From positions 1-64,000 of the forward strand of contig JACJJN010000019.1 in assembly GCA_016899975.1 (NCBI GenBank): 64,000 nucleotides of DNA. Direction: 5' to 3'. This DNA comes from Lacrimispora saccharolytica (GTDB taxonomy: Bacteria > Bacillota > Clostridia > Lachnospirales > Lachnospiraceae). Positions 17,812 to 27,184 of the stretch are shown here, piece after piece. The notes under the pieces were generated by a model. The model was not told the origin of the DNA. It worked only from the letters and a program-made list of their open reading frames with translations, and did not search any database. Every line of letters begins with the position of its first letter. The first letter of the stretch is position 1. The position numbers and the translations under genes were made by a program.

Positions 17812-17988
17812 AACACAAAAAACCAAGCTATTAAAACACATAAACACAAAAAACTATAACCCCAAATACTGAAACGTTAAAACAGAAAGCACCAAAATAC
17901 TAAAATACTACAATACTAAAGAAACACTCCCGCCATCACCCCGTCCCCGTCCGCCGCTTCGTGCTCTCCCGTCCGTTGCCAAAAAAAC
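17812..17988 (+). other. G-poor, C-containing tract without intrinsic terminator
   Basis: This gap holds no gene. The plus strand is made almost entirely of A, C and T, with tandem variants of AATACTAAA (about 17890-17920), and ends in a C-rich block (17925-17980). No hairpin with a T-run was found after the GH31 stop. The composition is that expected of a Rho-loading (rut) region. Confidence 0.4.
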
Positions 17989-19606
<1,618 letters not shown>

Positions 19607-19640
19607 AGACAGATGGAACATGTATTGTGAGGGATTTTAT

Positions 19641-21083
19641 ATGTATGATGTGATCATTATCGGAGCCGGAGTCTGCGGCTGTGCTGTCGCGCGGGAACTT
19701 TCCCGGTTTCAGGGAAAAATCTGTGTGCTGGAACGGCAGGAGGATGTGTGCTGCGGAACGTCGAAGGCAAACAGCGGAATCGTGCATGCGGGCTTTGACG
19801 CAGTGCCCGGTTCCATGAAAGCAAAAATGAATCTGGAAGGAAATCTTCGGATGAAAGAACTGACCGAGGAGCTGGATGTTTTATTTGAACAGAACGGTTC
19901 CCTGGTGGTTTGCACGGAGGAAGAACAGAGACAGGGACTGGAGGATCTGTTGGAACGGGGCAGGGAGAACGGGGTCCAGGGACTCAGGATCCTGGAGCGG
20001 GAAGAACTGCGGAAGATGGAACCGAATCTGTCTGAACGTGTGGCTGCAGCGCTGTACGCGCCCACCGGCGGAATCGTCTGCCCCTTCGGTCTTACCATCG
20101 CTCTGGCTGAAAATGCATGCCGGAACGGTGTGGAGTTTCGTTTTAATACGGAAGTACAGAAAATAGAAAAAACAGGTCAGGGTTATCGGCTGGAAACTTC
20201 AAAAGGTGTATTCGAAACACGTACGGTGGTCAATGCCGCCGGGGTTTACGCGGACCTTTTCCATAATATGGCAAGCGGTACAAAGATACATATCACACCG
20301 AGAAAAGGAGAATATCAGCTTCTGGACCGGACGGCAGGCAAGCATGTCCACTGTACGGTATTTGCGCTTCCGGGCAAATATGGAAAAGGCGTACTGGTTT
20401 CGCCGACGGTTCATGGAAATCTTCTGCTGGGTCCGACTGCAGTGGATATCGAGGACAGGGAAGGAACTGACACGACAAGGGAAGGTCTGGAAACCGTGGC
20501 GGCGAAGTCTGCCGAAACAGTGAAAGACCTTCCCTACCGCCAGGTGATCACTTCGTTCGCAGGACTCCGGGCCCACGAAGACGGAGACGATTTCCTTCTG
20601 GGAGAGCCGGAGGACGCGGAGGGCTTCTTTGACTGTGCGGGGATCGAGTCGCCGGGACTGACCAGCGCGCCGGCCATCGGCATCTATCTGGCAGAGCGGA
20701 TTGCTTCCCGGCTGGGATTGGATAAGAATCTGGAATTTGAGCCAAGGAGAAAAGGGATTCTCAATCCGTCCGACCTGGATCTGGAACAGCGAAAGGAACT
20801 GATCCGAAAGGAGCCGGCCTACGGGCGGATCCTCTGCCGCTGTGAGGGGATTTCTGAAGGGGAAATTCTTGATGCCATCCGCCGTCCGCTGGGCGCGCGG
20901 TCACTGGACGGCATCAAGCGGAGGACACGCGCCGGAATGGGAAGGTGCCAGGCGGGCTTCTGCTCTCCGAAAGTCATGGAACTGCTGGTAAGGGAATGCG
21001 GAACAGATTGGACAGAACTGACGAAATCCGGGGGCGATTCCTGGCTGATCTCAGGAAGAAACAAGGAGGGGATCCAAAGATGA
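19641..21083 (+). CDS. glpA: GlpA-type FAD-dependent glycerol-3-phosphate dehydrogenase with BFD-like domain
   Basis: Oxidises glycerol 3-phosphate to dihydroxyacetone phosphate. The 480-residue protein has an N-terminal FAD-binding GxGxxG (IIGAGVCGCAVARELS), the DAO fold, and a C-terminal [2Fe-2S] BFD-like domain whose cysteines are visible in ILCRCEG and MGRCQAGFC. This domain layout is that of anaerobic GlpA, not aerobic GlpD. The following genes encode a second flavoprotein and a DUF1667 protein, which together replace the GlpB/GlpC electron route in many Clostridia. The ATG at 19641 is 34 bases after glpK, and the stop overlaps the next start by four bases. Confidence 0.9.
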   Translation: MYDVIIIGAGVCGCAVARELSRFQGKICVLERQEDVCCGTSKANSGIVHAGFDAVPGSMKAKMNLEGNLRMKELTEELDVLFEQNGSLVVCTEEEQRQGLEDLLERGRENGVQGLRILEREELRKMEPNLSERVAAALYAPTGGIVCPFGLTIALAENACRNGVEFRFNTEVQKIEKTGQGYRLETSKGVFETRTVVNAAGVYADLFHNMASGTKIHITPRKGEYQLLDRTAGKHVHCTVFALPGKYGKGVLVSPTVHGNLLLGPTAVDIEDREGTDTTREGLETVAAKSAETVKDLPYRQVITSFAGLRAHEDGDDFLLGEPEDAEGFFDCAGIESPGLTSAPAIGIYLAERIASRLGLDKNLEFEPRRKGILNPSDLDLEQRKELIRKEPAYGRILCRCEGISEGEILDAIRRPLGARSLDGIKRRTRAGMGRCQAGFCSPKVMELLVRECGTDWTELTKSGGDSWLISGRNKEGIQR

Positions 21084-22441
21084 AACAACATGCAATTGTG
21101 ATCATCGGCGGCGGCCCTGCCGGTCTGGCAGCGGCAATCTCCGCCGCCGAACAGGGAGAAAAAGATATCCTGATCCTGGAACGGGACAGGGAACTGGGCG
21201 GAATTCTGAACCAGTGTATTCATAATGGTTTTGGTCTTCACACATTTCAGGAAGAACTGACCGGTCCGGAATATGCGGCAAGATATATAGAAAAAGTGGA
21301 GCGCATGGGGATTCCTTATCTTACGGACACGATGGTATTGGATCTGTCATCGGAAAAGGTGGTGACAGCGGTCAGCCCGACGGAAGGCATTTTTCAGATT
21401 CAGGCGCAGGCTGTAATCCTGGCAATGGGCTGCCGGGAGCGTCCAAGGGGAGCGCTGAATCTGCCGGGATACCGCCCGGCAGGAATCTATACGGCAGGAA
21501 CCGCCCAGCGGCTGGTCAATGTGGAGGGCAGGATGCCCGGACGTGAGGTGGTGATCCTTGGTTCCGGGGATATCGGTCTGATCATGGCGCGGAGAATGAC
21601 GCTGGAAGGGGCGAAGGTGAAAGTGGTTGCGGAGTTGATGCCCTATTCCGGCGGCTTGAAGAGAAACATCGTTCAGTGTCTGGAAGATTTCGGCATCCCG
21701 CTGAAGCTGAGCCATACCGTCGTTGCCATCCATGGGAAGGAACGCCTTACAGGGGTGACTCTGGCGCAAGTGGATCATGACGGACGCCCTGTTCCGAGGA
21801 CGGAGGAAGAATATTCCTGCGATACCCTGCTGTTATCCGTAGGGCTGATCCCGGAAAATGAACTGTCAAAAAATGCCGGTGTGGCATTGAGTTCTGCTAC
21901 CTCTGGTCCGGTCGTGGATGAATCTTTTCAGACCAGCGTTAATGGGATTTTTGCCTGCGGAAATGTGCTTCATGTCCATGATCTGGTGGATTTCGTATCG
22001 GAAGAAGCCGCCAATGCCGGCCGCCGTGCAGCGGAATATGTCCGGGAAACTTCCGGAGAGAGCAGTGAAAAACGGATGAAATGCGGGGAAAGCAGAAAAG
22101 ATCTGCCGGAATCGCAGGCTGCTTGCGAAGAATGGACAGCAAAAATGCCGGAAAAGGAAGTTTCTGGTATTTTGGATATCCTTCCCGGAGACGGGGTCCG
22201 GTATACGGTGCCGTCTGTGCTGCATCTGGCGCAGATGGGAGAAACGCTGAAAATCCGTTTTCGTGTCAGAAAGGAATATAAAAACAGCTGTGTCACGGTC
22301 CATGCAGGAGACCGGCAGCTGTTCCGCAGAAGAAAGCAGATTTTTGTGCCGGGAGAGATGGAAGAGGCTGTGATCAGAAGAGAGGATCTGAACGCCGCGC
22401 TGCCGGCAGATACCATAACGATACGGATCGAGGAGGTGTAG
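21080..22441 (+). CDS. FAD/NAD(P)-dependent oxidoreductase of the glycerol operon
   Basis: A 453-residue pyridine nucleotide-disulfide oxidoreductase-like flavoprotein. The FAD site is VIIGGGPAGLAAAISAAEQG at the N-terminus, the NAD site is VVILGSGDIGLIMARR near 158-173, and a second FAD motif is GIFACGNVLHVHDLVD near 300. After about residue 340 comes a tail of roughly 110 residues that is not part of the core fold. It has no CxxxxC redox disulfide at the first FAD helix. It probably passes electrons between the GlpA-like dehydrogenase and NAD or another carrier. It starts within the glpA stop codon (ATGA). Confidence 0.85.
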   Translation: MKQHAIVIIGGGPAGLAAAISAAEQGEKDILILERDRELGGILNQCIHNGFGLHTFQEELTGPEYAARYIEKVERMGIPYLTDTMVLDLSSEKVVTAVSPTEGIFQIQAQAVILAMGCRERPRGALNLPGYRPAGIYTAGTAQRLVNVEGRMPGREVVILGSGDIGLIMARRMTLEGAKVKVVAELMPYSGGLKRNIVQCLEDFGIPLKLSHTVVAIHGKERLTGVTLAQVDHDGRPVPRTEEEYSCDTLLLSVGLIPENELSKNAGVALSSATSGPVVDESFQTSVNGIFACGNVLHVHDLVDFVSEEAANAGRRAAEYVRETSGESSEKRMKCGESRKDLPESQAACEEWTAKMPEKEVSGILDILPGDGVRYTVPSVLHLAQMGETLKIRFRVRKEYKNSCVTVHAGDRQLFRRRKQIFVPGEMEEAVIRREDLNAALPADTITIRIEEV

Positions 22442-22444
22442 GAA

Positions 22445-22846
22445 ATGGAAAAGAAAATACTCACCTGCATCGGCTGTCCGATGGGATGTCAGCTGACGGT
22501 GGAACTGGACGGAGAACAGATTGCTTCCATTTCCGGCTACACCTGTAAGCGGGGAAAGATCTACGGGGAAAAAGAAGTGACTCATCCGACCAGGATCGTG
22601 ACCACTACGGTCCGTGTCGTTCATGGCACTGCGCAGATGGTTCCTGTAAAGACGAAGGAAGATGTTCCAAAAGATAAGATTTTTGACTGTATTCGGGAAC
22701 TGAAAGAGGTGGAGATTGAGGCGCCTGTGCGTGCAGGAGAACCGGTACTGAAAAATGTGGCGGGGACAGGCGTGGATGTGATTGCTGTAAAAAGTGTCGA
22801 GATACAGCAGATGGAACATGGAATCCATTCCTCCCGCAATTTGTGA
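22445..22846 (+). CDS. DUF1667 family protein of the glycerol operon
   Basis: A 133-residue protein with an N-terminal CIGCPMGC motif and a further cysteine in GYTCKRG, arranged like a small metal or Fe-S site, followed by THPTRIVTTTVRV. These features define DUF1667, which is regularly found after GlpA-like and FAD oxidoreductase genes in Firmicutes. The role is probably electron transfer or assembly for the dehydrogenase, but this is not established. It starts three bases after the previous stop and ends before a strong terminator. Confidence 0.85.
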   Translation: MEKKILTCIGCPMGCQLTVELDGEQIASISGYTCKRGKIYGEKEVTHPTRIVTTTVRVVHGTAQMVPVKTKEDVPKDKIFDCIRELKEVEIEAPVRAGEPVLKNVAGTGVDVIAVKSVEIQQMEHGIHSSRNL

Positions 22847-22875
22847 GAATCCTGCTTGAGGAAGTCCATTTTCGT

Positions 22876-22929
22876 GGAGCCGCTGCAGACCAGAGAAATC
22901 ATCCTCTGGTTTGTAACGGCTCCTTTTTT
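22876..22929 (+). terminator. Terminator of the glycerol operon
   Basis: GGAGCCG and CGGCTCC form the outer stem, CCAGAG and CTCTGG an inner one, followed by TTTTTT (22924-22929). It also separates the operon from the convergent minus-strand genes. Confidence 0.85.
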
Positions 22930-22944
22930 GTTTATCCAAGTGTT

Positions 22945-24219
22945 TTATTTTTCCTTGTGGCTGGTCAGAATATCAGGATATTGTGTTCTGACATTCCGGT
23001 AGAGAATTTCTTCCCCGCTGCTGTCAGGAATACTCATTTCCGCAAAGATCCTGTCGGTGGCTCTGTCGATTTCTTCGCGGGTACCCGCATGGAGAAAGCA
23101 TCTTGCCACATAGGGGCGGGCGAACTCCTGGACCTGTTCTCCCTGGCGGTAAAAAATCCAGCTTTGGCTGATTTCCGGGGAGCGGAAACATTTTTCGGCT
23201 GATTCCAGACTGGCGATTTCCCTCTCGCGTCCGTGGAAATAGAGAACGGCGCTGCTCTTGTCGAAAAATGGATTGTGCTCCTGCAGCATAAGCGGGATGC
23301 GTTCCGGCGCGTAGACAGAATTGAGGAGCAGCTCTTCGATGGAGAGACCGCTGCAGAATTCAATCAGCTCATGCTCATAGCCCAGAAAACGCGCGGCGAT
23401 TTCGCAGACCTCAATGCCCCTGTCCGGATGCCAGAAAAACTGCATGGAAAGTTCTCCGTCCTGCTGTCCGGTAAAACGGATCACCTTTTCCAGGATACGT
23501 TTTGCATCCTGGTATACATGATCCATCAGGCAGGAAGGATACACGTTGCGGCTGCAGACCGGAATGGAGTGCGTTTCACCTGGGCTTTTCTCCCGGTCGG
23601 CGATTCCCAGGACGAAAACCTGTCCGTTGTTTACCCATGCCATCAGATTAAATTCATATCCCGTGTTGTACTCTTCAAGCAGTATTTTCTCTGTTTCCGA
23701 GCCGGCACAGATTTCGTGGAATCTACTGCGGATCTCCTCCAGGCTGTTCAGTACGAGGACGCCGCGGGAACCGTATCGGTCCAGAGGCTTGGTTACCACC
23801 GGGAAACGGAGATCGCCAAGAAGGTCCGGGGAGCAGTCTGCTCCGGTCTCCACGTACCGCGGCGTCGGAATATCCAGGGAAGCAAACATTTTTTTCATCA
23901 CAGATTTGTCCCGGTAGAATTTCAGCTGCTCCGGAATCAGATAGCAGGGCAGACCGGCCTTTGCCGCGATTTTGACCATACATTCCAAGAGCAGATCGGA
24001 AAATGCAGTGAGGATGCCGTCCACCCGTTCCTTCCTGCAGATTTCCGCAATTTTTTCCGTGGATCTGACATCCACATCGTAGACGATATCCGCCTCTTTT
24101 TTTGCCGGACCGTCCGGATTGCCGTCGCAGACAATCGTACAGATTCCTCTTGCTTTGGAGAGTTTTACCAGTTGTATAAATTCCTCGGAGCTGCCGAGGA
24201 TGAAAATGCGATGATTCAT
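22945..24219 (-). CDS. ATP-grasp domain ligase
   Basis: A 424-residue ATP-grasp protein. An N-terminal Rossmann-like pre-grasp domain (FILGSSEEFIQLVKLSK) is followed by the ATP-grasp lobes with KPLDRYGSRGV (ATP-binding lysine and glycine-rich loop), LLEEYNTGYEFNLMAW, and the metal-binding ELSMQFFWHPDRGIEVCEIAARFLG. The family forms amide or ester bonds using acyl phosphates; the substrate here is not known. It is the last gene of a three-gene operon, and its ATG overlaps the TGA of the PLP-fold gene. The neighbours (a membrane-anchored glycosyltransferase and a DegT-like enzyme) suggest that it adds an amino acid or similar group to a lipid-linked sugar; this is inference. Confidence 0.8.
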   Translation of the reverse strand: MNHRIFILGSSEEFIQLVKLSKARGICTIVCDGNPDGPAKKEADIVYDVDVRSTEKIAEICRKERVDGILTAFSDLLLECMVKIAAKAGLPCYLIPEQLKFYRDKSVMKKMFASLDIPTPRYVETGADCSPDLLGDLRFPVVTKPLDRYGSRGVLVLNSLEEIRSRFHEICAGSETEKILLEEYNTGYEFNLMAWVNNGQVFVLGIADREKSPGETHSIPVCSRNVYPSCLMDHVYQDAKRILEKVIRFTGQQDGELSMQFFWHPDRGIEVCEIAARFLGYEHELIEFCSGLSIEELLLNSVYAPERIPLMLQEHNPFFDKSSAVLYFHGREREIASLESAEKCFRSPEISQSWIFYRQGEQVQEFARPYVARCFLHAGTREEIDRATDRIFAEMSIPDSSGEEILYRNVRTQYPDILTSHKEK

Positions 24220-25184
24220 AAGTTCCTCCCACATAACCGCAGAACCGCGGCTGCAACCCTTTCCATGTCGGACGTTGTATAACGCTGATCGCAGGGAAGA
24301 GGCAGGATATTGGCGGCGTAACGGTATTCTGTACTGTCTTTTGGCATTTCGTTCACAACGTTCTTCCAGTTAACAGGTACATAAATTTTTTTCTCTGCCA
24401 GTTTTTTCCGGATTTCGAGCCCGTTCGGCGTGTAATACGGATAACACAGCGGAACAGACGGTTCCCGGAACGGAAGCGGGTTGGAAGTGTCAAGAAAGGA
24501 AGACAGCGTCCGGTAATTTTCTTTTCGTCTCTGAGCGCTTCCGGAGTAGTCGATTCCGCGCAGAAGGTTTTGTGTCAGGCGGGACATCCGGCGGATTTCC
24601 CGGGAATGAAAAGTCTCCGCATTTTTCAGCATGACGGAGTAATAAGCGTTTCCGCCCTTTTCATAACGCCCGAGAACATGTTCCATCCTTTCGGTGGAAA
24701 AATCCATCGGCAGATCGTCTTCCGTGAGCAGATCCGCAGCCAGGTATGCGCCGTCGGGAAGGCCGAAAAATTTTCTTGGCGAATAAATCGTGTCCACATG
24801 CTCCACTGGCCGCTGATAAAAGGCATGGGTCTGATCTACGATGATCCGTTGATATTTCTTCTGGAAGAAGCGGATTTGTTCATCGGTCAGCTGTCCATAG
24901 TAATTGACCAGATACAGCCATGCGCCCTCCGGCAGTTCGTCGATTTCCGGCATCAACTCCTCATTGACAGAGTAGAAGGAAACTTTTGCGCTGCTGTTAC
25001 GGCATGCGTCAATCACTGAGTCGCACAGGTAATAGGGCAAAAAGATTTCCTGGCAGCCGCGCCGGTCCAGCAGGTACTGAAGCGCAGTTCTGCCAAGATT
25101 CAGATGGAGCAGATCAGGATAATATTCTTCACCGGGCAGTTCTTCCATTTCAAAGTAACCGCCGATTTCTTTCTGGTTTATCAT
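24216..25184 (-). CDS. DegT/DnrJ/EryC1-like PLP-fold protein
   Basis: A 322-residue protein with the fold-type I aminotransferase layout of sugar aminotransferases: LNLGRTALQYLL near the N-terminus, the FLPYYLCDSVIDAC and LVNYYGQ strands, VDQTHAFY where the PLP-nitrogen aspartate is expected, and a candidate Schiff-base lysine in YSPRKFFGLPDGAYL. The overall similarity to DegT enzymes is weak. It could be a divergent 3-keto-sugar aminotransferase or a non-catalytic relative. Two ATGs, 25193 and 25184, overlap the end of the glycosyltransferase gene; 25184 has the better-spaced AAGGA. Confidence 0.65.
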   Translation of the reverse strand: MINQKEIGGYFEMEELPGEEYYPDLLHLNLGRTALQYLLDRRGCQEIFLPYYLCDSVIDACRNSSAKVSFYSVNEELMPEIDELPEGAWLYLVNYYGQLTDEQIRFFQKKYQRIIVDQTHAFYQRPVEHVDTIYSPRKFFGLPDGAYLAADLLTEDDLPMDFSTERMEHVLGRYEKGGNAYYSVMLKNAETFHSREIRRMSRLTQNLLRGIDYSGSAQRRKENYRTLSSFLDTSNPLPFREPSVPLCYPYYTPNGLEIRKKLAEKKIYVPVNWKNVVNEMPKDSTEYRYAANILPLPCDQRYTTSDMERVAAAVLRLCGRNL

Positions 25185-25185
25185 G

Positions 25186-26124
25186 TTAAACATCCTTATC
25201 TCTGATGGTATAGTTTGGCATTTTCCTCGTCTCTTCCAGAATATTGATCAGGTACTGTCCGACAATGCCCACGGAAAGCAGCAGCAAACCGGAGTAGGCG
25301 CTGATCAGAAGGACGATCGTCGTCCACCCTTCCACAGGGCTTCCGAAACACAGGAATTTTATCAGATAAAACAGCCCAAGGACAATGCTGACAAGAAAGC
25401 TGACGATTCCTATGTCGCGTACGACGATCAGCGGGAAAGCCGAATTGGAAATAATATCGTAATACAGGTCATGAGCCAGGCGGCGGTAGCTGTAGCCGCT
25501 TTTTCCGTATTTTCTGGCATCATGGCGCACCTCCACATTGATGATCCGGTTGGAGGTCTGCACCAGAAGATTGCCGATCTGGGGCAGATGAACGTCCATT
25601 CCAAGGATGGCGTCAACAATGAAACGGCGCATCAGGCGGAAGCTGGTGATTTCCAGGTTTGGATCCTTTTTCAGCATTTTGGAAGTCGCATAAACGGATA
25701 TTTTCGTTCCAAGCTTCCGGATCAGATTGTGATGGCGGTTCTGGTATTTGGCGATGATGACATCGACCTCAGGATTTTCCTGGATTGCCTTCACAAGCTT
25801 TGGAATCTCCTCAGGGGGATGCTGAAGGTCGTCGTCCATGGTTATGATGAAATCCCCTTTTGCAAAAGAAAAACCGCAGAGCAAAGCGGGATGCTGTCCG
25901 AAATTTTTCGCCATCTGTACAATCCGTACCCTGGGATCTGCATTGCGGAGTTCTTTCATGATTTTATAGGAGTTATCTCTGGAACTGTCATCCACCAGAA
26001 TCAGTTCAAACTCTTCGTGAATCGTAGTTTCAAATACTGTCCGGATGCGCTGGTACAGTTCCGCGAGCGTGTGTTCAGAGTTGAAAACAGGTACTACAAC
26101 GGAATATAGACTCATAGCACTCAT
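25186..26124 (-). CDS. Membrane-anchored GT2 glycosyltransferase (ArnC/GtrB/DPM type)
   Basis: A 312-residue family 2 glycosyltransferase. The N-terminal GT-A domain shows VVVPVFNSE, VDDSSRDNS and the metal-binding DDDLQHPPEE. Two C-terminal transmembrane helices (about 232-255 and 268-290) are typical of enzymes that move a sugar to a polyprenyl phosphate, such as ArnC or GtrB. It heads a tightly overlapped operon with a PLP-fold enzyme and an ATP-grasp ligase. The likely role is making a lipid-linked modified sugar for the cell envelope; the sugar is unknown. The ATG at 26124 has AAAGGA close upstream. Confidence 0.85.
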   Translation of the reverse strand: MSAMSLYSVVVPVFNSEHTLAELYQRIRTVFETTIHEEFELILVDDSSRDNSYKIMKELRNADPRVRIVQMAKNFGQHPALLCGFSFAKGDFIITMDDDLQHPPEEIPKLVKAIQENPEVDVIIAKYQNRHHNLIRKLGTKISVYATSKMLKKDPNLEITSFRLMRRFIVDAILGMDVHLPQIGNLLVQTSNRIINVEVRHDARKYGKSGYSYRRLAHDLYYDIISNSAFPLIVVRDIGIVSFLVSIVLGLFYLIKFLCFGSPVEGWTTIVLLISAYSGLLLLSVGIVGQYLINILEETRKMPNYTIRDKDV

Positions 26125-26172
26125 AAAATCCTTTCCATTTCTATTTTTTTCGCTATTACTATAGCATCTTTT

Positions 26173-27048
26173 TCAGCGGTTATCAAGCTTGCGGTATTCC
26201 TTTGGCGTCACGCCGAATTTCTTTTTAAAGACCCGGTTAAAATATGAAATATTGTTAAAGCCTGACTCAAGAGCGATGGTGGTGATCGGAAGTTCCGTCT
26301 TCGCAAGCTGGCGGGATGCCATTTCCAGGCGGTACTGGTTCAGATACTCGATGCAGGTCATATTCATATGGCGTTTAAAGAAACGCATAAAATGGTATTC
26401 ACTGAAGTGGCAGAGGTCTGCCAGTTCCCGTACGGTCACGGAACTCTGATAATGCTCCTGGATAAACTGCAGGACCATCTTTAGTTTGTCGGTAATATCG
26501 GTGTGGGTCTGGTCGGTTTTCTGGTAGGGTACGTGGCTGTACAGCAGGAAGAACAGGTGAAGAAGCTGCGCTTTGATCTCCAGTTCGTAGCCGAACGGTT
26601 TTTCCAGGAATGCCTTCCGGACCGTCTCAAAGGATTCCAGCAGAAGCGGTACCACTGGGTCCGAGGCGGGAAGATGCACGGGGAACCGGATTGTTCCGCT
26701 GGCAAGAGGAACGAAAAAACGGGTCGTGCAGAAGTCCGGAATCGAACTTTCCAGCAGATCCAGGCGAAAGACGAAGCTGTCCGTGATAAATTCCGCCTGA
26801 GACTGTTCCACGGTGCCATGGAGCATTTCCGGAGGAAGGAGCAGAAAATCTCCCTCAGTAATATGGTAAGACTGCAGATCGATCTGATAGGTGCAGGAGC
26901 CCTTCCGTACATAAGTGATCTCAAATTCTTCATGCCAGTGTACCGGCAGGCTGCCGGTGCCGAGAGGAAATACACAGGGATAATACTCCAGAGGGAACAT
27001 GGCGGAGCCATGCTGCACCGGTTCCAAAAGATCAGGGTTCTGGTTCAT
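26173..27048 (-). CDS. AraC family transcriptional regulator
   Basis: A 291-residue regulator. The N-terminal cupin domain has the sugar-pocket pattern VHWHEEFEITYV and GDFLLLPPEMLHG. The C-terminal 100 residues hold two helix-turn-helix motifs (TVRELADLCHFSEYHFMRFF and PITTIALESGFNNISYFNRVFK) with the AraC signature ending GVTPKEYRK. The ATG at 27048 follows AGGAGAGTTATT; the long upstream in-frame extension overlaps the GH31 gene on the other strand and was rejected. It is divergent from the GH31 gene at 27185 and probably activates it in response to a glucoside. Confidence 0.92.
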   Translation of the reverse strand: MNQNPDLLEPVQHGSAMFPLEYYPCVFPLGTGSLPVHWHEEFEITYVRKGSCTYQIDLQSYHITEGDFLLLPPEMLHGTVEQSQAEFITDSFVFRLDLLESSIPDFCTTRFFVPLASGTIRFPVHLPASDPVVPLLLESFETVRKAFLEKPFGYELEIKAQLLHLFFLLYSHVPYQKTDQTHTDITDKLKMVLQFIQEHYQSSVTVRELADLCHFSEYHFMRFFKRHMNMTCIEYLNQYRLEMASRQLAKTELPITTIALESGFNNISYFNRVFKKKFGVTPKEYRKLDNR

Positions 27049-27061
27049 AATAACTCTCCTT

Positions 27062-27128
27062 CGGCAGCAGGATTGTGTTATAAAAAGCTGGAAATATGCA
27101 AGAAAATCCTGTCTGCTGCCGCTATAAT
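27062..27128 (+). promoter_or_regulatory. Divergent control region between araC-type gene and GH31 gene
   Basis: An inverted repeat CGGCAGC-AGGATT (27062-27074) and AATCCT-GTCT-GCTGCCG (27105-27121) spans the region. A TATAAT -10 box (27123-27128) points toward the GH31 gene, but the -35 position holds only A-rich sequence. A good -10 with a poor -35 and an upstream symmetric site fits an activator-dependent promoter. Confidence 0.5.
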
Positions 27129-27184
27129 AATACCATAGGACATCATGCAGTGTCAAAAAATGAGAGCGGAAAGGAGAAGAAAGC

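Noticed and set aside
17890-17920. Tandem AATACTAAA-like copies considered as iterons
   Set aside because: The copies are short, irregular and in a low-complexity A-rich region between metabolic genes with no replication gene nearby.
23233-24282. 349-codon plus-strand frame
   Set aside because: Opposite the ATP-grasp gene; no ribosome binding site and no domain.
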